Shown here in pieces: positions 23,424 to 33,078 of a stretch of DNA of 64,000 bases. A program made the translations under genes and the position numbers. Position 1 is the first letter of the stretch; each line of letters opens with the position of its first letter. Source of the DNA: Anastrepha obliqua (Eukaryota > Arthropoda > Insecta > Diptera > Tephritidae); contig NC_072892.1 in the NCBI RefSeq assembly GCF_027943255.1, positions 166,906,792 through 166,970,791 on the forward strand, given 5' to 3'. The notes under the pieces are model-generated. The model saw only the letters and a program-made list of their open reading frames with translations. It was not told the DNA's origin and made no database searches.

Positions 23424-23759
23424 AATTTTCGAGTTTCTTTTGTTCCAAAATTCTCACAAACAGTTTGCAGACTTTTTCTTTAAGGCTTTCCTTTTCTTCT
23501 TCTGACAGATTTTTGTTGCAATTTTTCTTTTTTCAATACATATTTCTTCCGCTCTTTTTTCAATTGTCAGTGATGCAGCAGATGTGATTGAGGCTTTCAG
23601 AATCCTACACACTTCCTTTATGTTCCCTAATATCTTATTTTTGTTTGTTATTTTGTCGATTTCCTCTTGGAACACTAATTTATTATTCCTTTATGAATGG
23701 CCTTATGAGCAAACGCTGTGTTCACGATTTGTCTATTTTGTCTTATTTGGTTAGTACCT

Positions 23760-23850
23760 CTATTTGAGCCAGCCAATAAATCAAGCATAATATTGCAGTT
23801 GCTGAAGTTTTACTGCTGCGCAATACCGTTAGATGGAATGACATTTTAAT
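23760..23850 (+). repeat. R1-like 3' end fragment
   Basis: About 65 bases (AATATTGCAGTTGCTG and following, with ACTGCTGCG) match the tail after the R1-like RT at 17460-17525. This supports both as 3' ends of the same retrotransposon family, here heavily 5' truncated. Confidence 0.5.
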
Positions 23851-25279
23851 GCAAGTTTATTTTAGAGCAAAGTACGGACTTCACTTAAATTATCAGAAAA
23901 CTTGAATTACTACATCAGATACAGTTGCTTTAATAGCCATTTTCTTCCATAAAAATCATTGCCTCTAATCAAGTGAACCGCACTGTACGTACTAATACTC
24001 GTATAAATGTATGTGCATATATACATTTTTTTAAATACAAATATGTGTCCATCCATATGAGGCTCTACAGTTCGTGTTGACTGCCACCAAAAGAGCTGAG
24101 CTTAAAAGTTTCAAGCGTTGAATTTGTTGGATATCAAAAAATTTCACGCTTCGCGTGCCAACTTAACTAGAGCGCGCTACAATGTACACACACAGCTTGC
24201 ACACACACACATATACACAAAAACGTATATTTGTATTTATTTTAGCATTTGTGCAAATTTGCATTATGTTGCTGTGCTCTCAGCAGTGAAATAAAAACAA
24301 ATATAGCAATTATTTGGTGGGAATGGCAATGGAAGCAGCAGCAGCTATACCGAAAGTTTCAACAGCAGAACTTTTGCCGTGTATGTGTGTAACGGTGTGT
24401 GTTAGCGGTATTTATTATACTACATTCTATTGTTTAATATCGCTTCAAAGCACATCTAGTTATGCTCGAAAATGAGTTGAAAAACAACTCAAGCAGTGCC
24501 CACAAACTGCAGACTAAGAAAGAAACTCGCCGACGCATTCACATTTGTATGTCCGCATGTAGGTTAGACTGTACATGCCACATCTGTATACATAAATTTC
24601 TATTTGTATAACATAACCCTTGTATATTTATTTAAGTAAAATCCACTCATGTGTGTGTACGCGATTGTAAGTGTAATTGGTTAGCGTAAGTTTGTAACTT
24701 TTGACTCAATCACACACACACCGGCGAGCAGTCGCAACTTTCATTCCATTGCGAATTGCATGGCCGCTACGAGGGTTAGCCGACAACAAAACTTGAAAAT
24801 AATGATGCAAATAAAATGAGTTGAAACCACAGTAAACTGCTGACACAATAGCACGCACACGCACACTCGCATTCACACGACCACGCACACACACACATAT
24901 ACACTCACAAAGGCATGCGTCCTCGCGAATCCTCATAGGAGCAACCGCAGCCCCAGCAGCGTCAAAGTTGGTAAAACATTACATGTGAATTCAAAGCATA
25001 ATTAGAAACGCATTGAGCACGACGACCATGGCTGGCAATGCGTGCTTTGTAAATTTAAAATATATGTAAGTAAGTCTATTTGAGTATATGAGTATTAGGG
25101 TCTTCCTAAAAGAACGCACCGAAATGGACTAAAGCAGGCTTTGAGCCTATATTTTTAGGATGGAGGAATATGCGACGTGCCCAGCTGCCGTCTACATTTT
25201 TTCTTGTAAGATGGCTCGCATTTCATTTAGCAATTCCATTTTGTTCCGCGTGCAATAAAGGAAAAAAAGGCATACCATT
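23851..25279. other. Possibly unique DNA with CA microsatellites
   Basis: No TE or gene is recognised. CA-rich simple repeats lie at 24185-24220, 24711-24720 and 24850-24905. This is one of the few stretches without obvious TE signal, so it may be host intergenic or intronic sequence. Confidence 0.3.
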
Positions 25280-26371
25280 TTCCCTCCGCCGGCGGCCGCC
25301 GTACCCGAATGGGTTGGTGCGTGACTACCATTCGCAATTTACAGAGAGAACGTCGGTTCGAATCTCGTAAAAAACTCAAAATTAAGAAAACATTTTTCTA
25401 ATAGCGGTCGCCCCTCGGCAGGTAATGGCACACCTCCGAGTGTATTTCTGCCATGAAAATACTCCTCATAAAAATATTTGCCGTTCGGAGTCGGCTTGAA
25501 ACTGTAGGTCCCTCCATTTGCAACAACATCAAGACGCACACCACAAATAGGAGGAGGAGCTCGGCCAAACACCTAAAAAGGGTGTACGCGCCAATTATAT
25601 ATATATATGGGGCATTCTTCGCCAACCGGACACCCCCATCTGCCCAGAACAGTTTTTATAAAAAAAATTTTTCCCTATGCCGAAATAAAAGCTTATGTCA
25701 TGTACTTTAATTTGTCATGTGGCACTTTTTAAATATTCAAGATGGACCTACTTTTCTAAAGGGATTAATACATCGATCTCTTCTCGATTTTCCCGACATT
25801 TTTTAGGCGATAATAGTTCTGAAAAGAACTGTTTGACAGGTATTAGATATTAATTTATTCTTTCAGAATTTTTTATAATAATCTCCAGACAGTTTAACGA
25901 TTAAGACATATACAGAACTTGTGCTGTCAATAAAACTGTTAAACAATGTTTTACGAAGTTTAGCGATATCGACAACAGATGCGATAATAGTTCTAAAAAG
26001 AACTGTTTGACAGATTTATTTTTAATAGTTTATTCGTTTAGAATTTTCTATAATTTGTTCAAATTATTTCTGTACCGTTTGACATGTGAAATACATCAAG
26101 AACTAGTGCTGTTAATGAAACAGTCGAACGTTGCACCAGAATCTCTCTCTCTACTTTTCTTAACAAACTACTTCATTTTTTTTGGTGTTTTCCAACATAT
26201 TTGTCAATATTCGTCGTCCATCTTGAATATTTAAAAAGTGCCACATGACAAATTAAAGTACATAACATAAGCTTTTATTTCGGCATAGGGAAAAATTTTT
26301 TTTATAAAAACTGTTCTGGGCAGATGGGGGTGTCCGGTTGGCGAAGAATGCCCCATATATATCTTCCCTCC
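25280..26371 (+). repeat. tRNA-derived SINE copy B with 8-base target duplication, tail interrupted
   Basis: TTCCCTCC at 25280-25287 and 26364-26371 brackets the insertion. The head (from about 25292) keeps GAATGGGTTGGTGC and a perfect B box GGTTCGAATCT at 25355-25365. The body continues to about 25590 and ends in an ATATATAT tail. A foldback element occupies the tail at 25608-26355. The A box has one change (ACCC for AGCC). Confidence 0.9.
25608..26355. mobile_element. Young foldback element with ~139-base, nearly perfect TIRs
   Basis: The two arms (25608-25746 and its inverse ending at 26355) differ at one position that I could find over about 139 bases. The outer end is TGGGGCATTCTTCGCCAACC. 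TA flanks both ends at 25606-25607 and 26356-26357. The spacer contains two direct repeats with the hairpin AGTTCTGAAAAGAACT or AGTTCTAAAAAGAACT (near 25813 and 25989). There is no transposase. Near-identity of the arms suggests recent origin or recent arm conversion. Confidence 0.92.
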
Positions 26372-26379
26372 TTGCGCAC

Positions 26380-26900
26380 TCCGCTCGTGATAAGACTCTT
26401 CCCTCATACACGATTCTGGGCTGCTATTTTTGTGTCGTGCCATGTAATACCGGCAGCCTCTAGCTGACGCAACATCGACCTTCTCCAAGTATTCGTTGGC
26501 TGACCACGACATCTGCTCCCTTACGAGTTCCAGTTCAGTGTCATTTTTACGATGCTATCGGCTAGTCTTCCAAGCGTTTCTTGGCATGTCTGTCATGTCT
26601 GACCGACTGTCGCAGATCATCCCGTCTTTGAGCAGAAGGGACTGTAGGCAGCTGGTTGGACTGGTGATGGGCCACTTTCTATGGACGCATCACATGCGAA
26701 AGGTAAGCACCACAGGCAGTGAATTCTGTCCAGCATGCAGAGAGGAGGATGAGATGGCGGATCACTTTCTGTGACTCTGCCCGGTCTTCGCTCGAATAAG
26801 GCTTGAGGTCTTTGGCACTGATGGGTTCAAAAGCGATCATCTTGGCTCCTTGGCAGCATAATATCTACTCAGATTTCTTTGGAGGTCGGGTACATTTAAA
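26380..26900 (+). pseudogene. I-like non-LTR 3' fragment, RNase H C-terminal tail
   Basis: The reading from about 26600 contains R-R-D-C-R-Q-L-V-G-L-V-M-G-H-F-L-W, then F-C-P-A-C-R-E-E-D-E and A-D-H-F-L, the Cys/His tail that follows RNase H in I-like proteins. Only this tail is left, and a stop follows the His motif. Confidence 0.65.
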
Positions 26901-27385
26901 GAAAATTTAAAAGAGAACCCGAGTGGAGTACAATGCGCAGAAATTATATACAAATTAGAAAAAATTTAGACATACCTACACTTCAGTTCGCATAATTATA
27001 TTGCTTTCTCTTTGTACATTAATCGCGATATTTTTCATACTAAATTTATTTGGTTAATTTTTGCTCAAAGTATAGTTTCTTGTATTTTCAAAATCCGATA
27101 AATCAAAGTTCAATCTTCGAACAATATTCACAAAAATTCCAAAGAATATCCATCAAAAAAATGAACCATTTATTAGTTAGAATATTTAGAAATCTTCTGG
27201 GTATGCAATTTTATAGTCCATTCAATTTTAGGGTAAAAAAATAGCAAATTGCCAAAAAATCACATGCTATTAAAGAAAGCAATTTTTTAATAGCATCATC
27301 GATATGCCATCCAAATTCGTTTATGAAGATTGTTGAAAATTTTTGATGCCTGGTAAAAGGTAAAACCCGTCGAGCAGTCATTTAT
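26901..27385. other. AT-rich DNA, possible dispersed repeat
   Basis: A stretch near 27195-27240 (GGGTATGCAATTTTATAGTC) resembles one near 61810-61860, and a related patch may exist near 51890-51950. This may be an unnamed dispersed repeat. No coding signal. Confidence 0.3.
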
Positions 27386-28108
27386 GGTAGTAGTCTGGTA
27401 ACTTACACGTTTTTTGAGGCCATGTTTGGGACATTTTTTGAAAGGGAAAATAGAATTCAATCAGTTTGATTTTCTGATATGTTATTAAAGGTATCAGAAG
27501 GTGTACAAAAAAAAATTTTTTTTTTTTTTAATGTTTTGATACTACTTTTGTACACTGCAGCAAGCGGCAAAAAAAAGAGGTACAGTAGCTGGCCGGCGTG
27601 ATTTCGTCACTTGTGGTCATCTGAAACAGAAAAAACAAATTGCTTATTAATCAGTGTGCTTGTCATTCTGGCGGGTAGTAAGATCAAATAATTTTGATAA
27701 AAAATATATTAACAAAATGGCGGACTTCGTAAGAAAATTGCCTTTTTTTTAAGTGGAAATCGGACTAAAAACTGGAAAGTTAGGGACGAAATAAATTAAA
27801 TCTACTACCCGCCAGAACTATTGATGTGTAGAAAAATATATCTAAATTCATTCTCAATCCGTTAGATAGAAAATTTGTTTTCACGACGGCCATCCGGAAA
27901 AACGTTGTTTTGAGAAAAACGCGTTTAAAGTTTTAGCGGCTTACCCCGCACAAGTACGAGCCGCTCTCATGTATGTGCTATAATTTCGTCAATATTTCGA
28001 ATGTCGGTCTAAAATTTGTACAGTATATTACCAATTTATCGTACTTTCAAAATATGTAAAATCCGAAACTCGAAATTTTTAAAATAAGTTACCAGACTAC
28101 TACCTTAT
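27382..28108. mobile_element. MITE with TTAT target duplication and nested inner inverted repeat
   Basis: TTAT lies at 27382-27385 and 28105-28108. The TIR is GGTAGTAGTCTGGTAACTTA, identical at both ends over 20 bases, and the element is 719 bases. Inside, TTCTGGCGGGTAGTA (27666-27680) and its exact inverse (27803-27817) form a second, nested inverted repeat, perhaps the relic of an inner MITE. The segment at 27901-27933 shares the ACGCGTTTAAAG core, in inverse orientation, with the MITE at 18000-18725. Confidence 0.85.
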
Positions 28109-28121
28109 GAAGGCCTAACTA

Positions 28122-28877
28122 TTAAGGGGGGGCGGGGGGGTAGGGTTTAGCGCTAAAAAAAAAACACTTTTTTTTTTAATTTTTTACAGAAATATGGCTT
28201 AAGATACTTTAATAAAATCAGTTGCATGTTATTGTAGATCTTTTCAATAAGTTTTTAAAAAATATTAATAATAAAATATTGACAAATAAGCCCATGACAG
28301 AGTTTTTTTGGAGATATGTTTTTCGAGAGGTGCTCTGCGGTGCCAATCGGCATTCGTCGTAGAATCATCTGAAACTAAAAAAGTCGAATTTTTCAGTTAA
28401 AGTATGACGTAATGCTCCCCCCTACATTAATAAAATTTTTTTTTTTTCATTTTTGTAGTTTTGGTGGCAAAAAAACGTAAAACGAGCATTTTTGGCGAAA
28501 AATTTCGCCATATTTGTAAGTGAAAAACAACCTTAAAAAAAAAAAAATAAAAAAAACAATGTGGGGGGGGGGAGGTATTTTTGATTTAGAAAACGTGTGC
28601 CAAATTTGAAAAGAATCGGTTGAATAGTTTCGGAGTTGTGATTGGCACCGACTTTTAAGAAGTCGTTTCGGGAAAAACGCGTTTGAAAAAATGACTGAGA
28701 AATTATCGATGCTCCGCATTCGAGGTAGAGTGCCTACAAAGGCTATAACTTTGAGAGTTCTGCTCCGATCCACTTAAAATTTTGACACAACATTCTTGAA
28801 ATGATTTACTATAAGATGAGTGAAGAAAAAAAATTTCGATTCTGTGACCATACCCCCCCGCCCCCCCCCCCCCTTAA
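28122..28877. mobile_element. TTAA-flanked MITE with G-run TIRs
   Basis: TTAA lies at 28122-28125 and 28874-28877. The ends are GGGGGGGCGGGGGGGTAGGG and, on the right, the inverse with a longer C-run. Length is 748 bases. There is no transposase. The internal region has A-runs, G-runs (28560-28572) and an AAAACGCGTTTG core near 28673. TTAA suggests piggyBac-type mobilisation. It lies only 13 bases from the preceding MITE. Confidence 0.75.
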
Positions 28878-29248
28878 GAAAGACGATATATCGATGCTGA
28901 AGGCGGTTCAGCTGCACTTTGAGCTACAGCAGCAATAATCTCCATGCAACGTCCAGCTTTTAGTCTGCGAGAGTTTTGGTGTCTATGGTGCCTTAGCTGT
29001 ACAAAATATGTAATAATAAAATAGAAAAAAAATAATTTATTTTCTGATTGTGATTTTGATATTCAAAAAACCAAATTTCAAAAACAAAATTCACTTAAAT
29101 GCTGTTTTTGTCTTAATGGCTTCACCTTATGTGAATTCGTCTTGTTGTCAAACTACAAAAAAATATTCAAAACTGATGAGTCGGCGCATTTTAATTATAA
29201 AATGTTAGCTTACTTTTTTATCCTAAAAAGGAAATCTTTTCAGACCCA

Positions 29249-29383
29249 AATTGGGGGACATCAGAATTCGTTTTAGAGGTACGGTTCCTTCGGAAAAGTT
29301 TCTTATTTTGATACCTAGAATATGATTTTCACAGAGCAATGGGCAATTTTTTTGCCTCCCCACAAATCGACCCGGTCTAATTC
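29249..29383. repeat. Solo right arm of the MITE family seen at 22970-23411
   Basis: The stretch with GGGGGACATCAGAATTCG through TTTTGCCTCCCCAC matches the right arm of the earlier MITE and its inverted left arm. I see no matching left arm nearby, so this is a half copy. Confidence 0.7.
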
Positions 29384-29479
29384 TTATATTTATATAAGAT
29401 GAGCTGGGATGGCCGCGATGTATCTACCATCATCTCCACACTAAAGCCTCGCATTCAAGGAGAAGCTATATTCGAATCT

Positions 29480-29610
29480 CGTGGATTAGTCGCAGAAATG
29501 ACAAGGGTCAGTGGACCATAACCCAATCCAATGCAGTCGACTGTGCAATCTGCAAGGGCCTATAAGAATTGCCTCGAGCATTCTTAGCTTGACCTTAAGT
29601 AGGGTTATAA
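29480..29610 (-). pseudogene. I-like Cys/His tail fragment
   Basis: The minus-strand reading gives L-R-M-L-E-A-I-L-I-G-P-C-R-L, then C-H-F-C-D, resembling the region just after RNase H in I-like elements (normally ...T-G-H-C... and C-x-x-C). It is short and stops within the zinc region. Confidence 0.4.
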
Positions 29611-29789
29611 GTTTGCTAAACGTCTTTGACATGATAACGAACATTCGCGCTTTGCCATCAATATCCGTGAATTCTTGAAGAAGAATGAAACGAGTACCAT
29701 CCAAAAGCCATCGAATTCACCTAATATGACTCTTTGCGATTTTTTTTTTTTTGTTCTATCGAGCTCCGGCCAACGCGTTGTGATAGCTG

Positions 29790-29941
29790 CAAAGAAGTAA
29801 TAGAAAACTCGAAACGGCTCTGATGGCTATACCGAAATTAGAGTTTGAGAAATGTTTCGAGAGGTGGATCAAGCGCTGGTATAAGCGCGTTGCAGTTCAT
29901 GGCGACTACTTTGAAGCCGTTGATATTACTTGTGAGGAGTA
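29790..29941 (+). pseudogene. Mariner transposase C-terminal remnant
   Basis: The reading L-M-A-I-P-K-L-E-F-E-K-C-F followed by W-I-K-R-W-Y-K and G-D-Y-F-E ends at TAA (29939). That is the usual last block of mariner transposases. Nothing of the DDE domain is left. The subfamily cannot be fixed, though the K-C-F-x-x-W style fits cecropia-type enzymes. Confidence 0.6.
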
Positions 29942-31179
29942 AACTTGTATTTTGAATTATCTGAATATATTCCGGAAACTTTTTAATGAACGTCGTATGT
30001 ATGTAAGTAAATTTTAATTAAAAACAGAATAAAAAACAAGGTACATTTCTTACAATATCCCACATACAAACCTACAACATAAATATGTGAGTGAAGTATA
30101 CTACTTTGGGCTGCTTGCGAATTCGGTAAAAGGAGACGACAAAATGAAGCACATAAATGAACGACTCTGCAAGAGGCAAATGCTCATTATTTTAAAAGAG
30201 CCATCTTGAACGTTTGGCGTTAAAATCCAAATAACAAAAAAAAAACAAAAAACAACAAGCAAATAAATAAATCAGTTGTGTTTCTTACTTCTTGGATTGA
30301 TGTAAATGATATTTCACCGAGCTCGGCTGGTCAAAGGCGCACCTCGGCGCGATGCGCTTCAATGGTGCGCAAGAAAAGCAAAGCGAATTATTACTTGAGT
30401 TGGCGGGAATCAGTGACATACCAAAATGGCGGCAATGCGCACCAAACAACAAACAACAACAACAGCATTGTCACGTACAGCACGACAGTAATGTAGCACC
30501 ACCAAAAACAAGGCTCATTTCCGCCAACAGAGCGAAATGACAATCAAAAGTAATTTGCAATTTTACGCTTCAACAAAACACCAACAAAATGTACGGGACG
30601 CATCCAAATAAGCAAAATATAAAGAAAGTGAATAGCGAAAAAGCAAATTAATGGAATATTATTTGGTTTCCAAAGAAGAGCAAAAATTTAACGCCGTTTT
30701 ATATTGCAAGAGCAGGTGGAATTAAGGCAAATGGCGAAGTAAATGATGGTTGGTAGTAAAACAGCTAAATAGACGTGCACACACACCTACATAAATACAC
30801 ACATATATACACACACACTTATTTAGTAATTATGTTCGTATGTACCCAGTAAAAAGTTCGAATCGCTTGGAACGGAAATATTTTCTAGAAGCCATTGCAC
30901 TGCAATAAATAGAACTTTCTAAGAATGTCTCATTCTGAATTAAGCTTCTTAAAGCAATTCCCATTCACTGTATCCTGCGCAAAGTAAACCACTTCATTTC
31001 AACCAGTTAAAAAATAAAAATAATATCACAAAATTCGATTGCAAAAAGTTACTTTCTAAACAAATTTCCATTCAATAAAAATCACCTCTTGCATTAATTG
31101 AAGGCGGAGACAGTTAGTGACGTGGAGTGCACAGAAAAGTTAAAAAGTGTACAAAATTAAAAACAAAATCTAAAACAAT
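29942..31179. other. Unassigned DNA with CAA and CA simple repeats
   Basis: Runs of CAACAA occur at 30444-30464 and CA-rich repeats at 30779-30818. No TE protein, TIR or gene was recognised. It may be host intergenic DNA. Confidence 0.3.
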
Positions 31180-31400
31180 TAAAAACACAATGTCTTCTTT
31201 AAGGCTCATACACATCGTCCAACGCTTTTTTGATCCCTTCCGAATAATAGGATTCGTCCAAGTCTGAAAAATAGCCATTCGTTTCTGCATTCACCTCCTC
31301 GTTTGAATAAAACCTTTCTTCCGCCAGCTGTTTATTCAAATTAGTGAACAAATAGTAGTTCGAGTGATCCAAGGGAGCCAAGTATGGAGAATAGGGGAGA
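31180..31400 (-). pseudogene. Irritans-type mariner C-terminal fragment
   Basis: The minus-strand reading has R-F-Y-S-N-E-E-V-N-A-E-T followed by Y-Y-S-E-G-I-K-K, the standard C-terminal part of irritans-type transposases. Just before it, L-A-P-L-D-H-S-N-Y-Y-L-F occupies the place of the third catalytic Asp, with a short insertion. The rest is lost. It abuts the I-like RT fragment beginning at 31405. Confidence 0.7.
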
Positions 31401-31404
31401 TATC

Positions 31405-31853
31405 AAATGAGTTGGAACCCATTTTCCATTACTTTTGCGACCACAACTTCTGAGGCGTGGGCTGTTGCTGTATCTACATTAAGAGACCTAATACAAAATG
31501 CTCTACATACGCTTTCTAGGTGGGCAGAAAAGTGTAGTCTAGGGGTCAACCCAGGCAAAACGCAACTCACAATGTTCACTAGGAAACACAGAATCCCTCA
31601 GTTAAGTCCAATTATGCTCTTGTGATTTCGGAAGAAACCAAGTACTGCGACTAAACATAGATAGGAAATTGGCTTGGAAGTCAAACATCTTAGAAAGAGT
31701 TAGGAAAAGAGCTTCAAGTAAGACCTGAGGAATTAAACTAAAGGTTACTCATTGGCTGTACACTGCTGTCGTCAGACCCTTTCTTCTATATGGAAATGTT
31801 GTCTGGTGGTGTGCTTTGCAGAAAAAAATACCAGTCTAACGGTTAGACGCGAT
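31405..31853 (+). pseudogene. I-like RT thumb region, upstream of a Helentron insertion
   Basis: The reading gives L-S-R-W-A-E-K-C-S-L-G-V-N-P-G-K-T and M-F-T-R-K-H, then in another frame W-L-Y-T-A-V and R-P-F-L-L-Y-G, then R-L-D-A-I at about 31836-31850. That is the RT region just after the active site in I-like elements. The next expected block (V-Q-R-S-A-E-L) appears on the far side of the Helentron at about 33100. The two sides overlap by a few codons, so a clean single insertion is likely but not proved. Confidence 0.7.
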
Positions 31854-31984
31854 AGAAGTGAAACCTTCCGTAAAACAAACTGAGAGAGAATGAGACGAAA
31901 GCAGCATTAGGAGCCGGATAATTATACAATAGGTTCCTTATAATATTGCTATAAATTTCATATTTTATTTTCTTCATTTTATTA

Positions 31985-32386
31985 TTATTCATCCTCAATG
32001 TTTTCAATTTCAACAAATGATACGAGTGGCTTATGATAGCTAAAATATGATACAAATGCTTTGGCTTCGATGTTGTCAACATATCTTTGAAATACCGCGT
32101 CAATGGTTGTTTTTGATCGTGTTGTCGATTCAGTGCGATTGTTACACATTTTTAAATTGAATGTTGTATTGAGAAAGTCAATTAAAGGAACCGCTGTGTC
32201 CAATGCAAAATTTACGTTAAAATCGCTACTTAAAATCATTGGAACTTTATTGTAATCTTTTCTAAGTATCCGCGATACTTCTGATGTATACTTTATTAAA
32301 TTTTCGTGAATGAATTCCGTGATTCTATTTATTGATTTTTTTTTCTGTCGATATTCACAACACTTTTCTGCATTATTTTTCGGCAT
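31985..32386 (-). CDS. Fusion ORF: putative Helitron protein N-terminus joined to C-terminal EEP nuclease piece
   Basis: The frame of 133 codons is open throughout. Residues 1-17 (MPKNNAEKCCEYRQKKK) resemble the basic start of Helitron replicase proteins. From about residue 18 it matches the last part of the Helentron EEP nuclease: F-I-H-E-N-L, M-I-L-S-S-D-F-N-V-N (residues 50-59; normally G-D-F-N-V-N), T-T-I-D-A-V-F and S-Y-H-K-P-L-V-S. The N-terminal half of the EEP domain, including the L-S-E-T-W block, is missing, so nuclease activity is unlikely. The start was chosen as the first Met of the basic block. Whether it is expressed is unknown. Confidence 0.75.
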   Translation of the reverse strand: MPKNNAEKCCEYRQKKKSINRITEFIHENLIKYTSEVSRILRKDYNKVPMILSSDFNVNFALDTAVPLIDFLNTTFNLKMCNNRTESTTRSKTTIDAVFQRYVDNIEAKAFVSYFSYHKPLVSFVEIENIEDE

Positions 32387-32632
32387 AATTGCGGTAAATA
32401 TTTAAAAATGAAAATATTTACGAATATAAAAATACACACGCGGTTGCTATTATGAGCGTCCCCAGCAAAACCTGCGTGACCGAAACTCTAACACAATTAC
32501 ACATATGCACTCGTATTTGTTTGAAAATCGACTTTTTTTTTTGGTTCTCCGTCACCTTTGGAAAATGTGTACACAGTAAGCAAACTTTATTCATATATTT
32601 TTCCTAATTTTTGCATCAGTAAAATTAAACAA

Positions 32633-32935
32633 ACGCCGTAGCCGAATGGGTTGGTGCGTGACTACTATTCAGAATTCACAGAGAGAATGTCAGTTCGAAT
32701 CTCGGTGAAAACACCAAAATTAAGGAAAACTATTTTTCTAATAGCGCTCACCCCTCAGCAGGCAATGGCAAAACACCGAGTGTATTTCTGCCATGAAAAA
32801 AAGCTCCTCATAAACATATCATAAAATAAAATAAAATAACTGTTTAAAAAAAATTTTTTCTTGTGATTCGAACCAAGGATTTCGGATCGGAAGTTCACAT
32901 TGCTAGCCGCTCGGCTATCGCGCCATGCTGTCGGC
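32633..32935. repeat. Composite SINE with two convergent tRNA-like heads, copy C
   Basis: On the plus strand the left head has GTAGCCGAATGGGTTGGTGC and B box AGTTCGAATCT (32692-32702). Its body matches copies A and B up to about CTCATAAACATATC, then turns into an ATAAA-rich linker. The right end, read on the minus strand, is another tRNA-like head: GATAGCCGAGCGGCTAGC as A box and GGTTCGAATCAC as B box (32874-32863). The two heads point at each other. The same junction occurs at 54079-54390. Confidence 0.85.
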
Positions 32936-33078
32936 ACTGGCCTAAAAGTTATTTAGTTCGTCGCTACGTTTATATCAACATATAATATAACGCTTCGTAG
33001 CCAAGAGTGTCGCTTTTTTTGTTTCATCGAGTCTGAAATCACTCCCAACGATTCTAAAGAAGTTTTCACTTCAAAAAC

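Larger units (their letters stand above)
21065..23700 (-). pseudogene. RTE-like non-LTR element split by a SINE that itself holds a MITE
   Basis: From 23675 downwards the minus strand gives a coiled, Lys/Glu-rich connector (A-E-E-I-C-I-E-K-R), resumes after the SINE at 22660 with T-I-G-K-R-G-F-Q-P-R, then the RT finger region, G-V-R-Q-G-Y-T-L-S at about 21860 and finally Q-R-L-K-W-L-N-H-T-I and G-R-P-R-S-R-W near 21180-21310. That order fits RTE-like RTs. Many frames are broken. The catalytic A-D-D box region near 21720 is decayed. The SINE carries a 7-base target duplication, so this copy is older than the SINE. Confidence 0.75.
31854..33075 (-). mobile_element. Mini-Helentron (Helitron2-type), non-autonomous, 1.2 kb
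   Basis: The 5' end on the minus strand at 33075 begins TTTTTGAAGTGAAAACTTC, a small hairpin. The 3' end near 31854 carries GAAGGTTTCACTTC, its inverted counterpart. The same end pair marks the Helentrons at 37010-38862 and 53797-55045. Between them is a leader, a composite SINE (32633-32935) and one ORF (32386-31985). Rep and helicase domains are absent. Helentrons are known to carry an endonuclease fused after Rep/helicase, and to have short inverted terminal repeats. Confidence 0.8.

Noticed and set aside
28556..28572. G-runs as G-quadruplex regulatory elements
   Set aside because: They lie inside a MITE whose ends are also G-runs. No promoter context is present.
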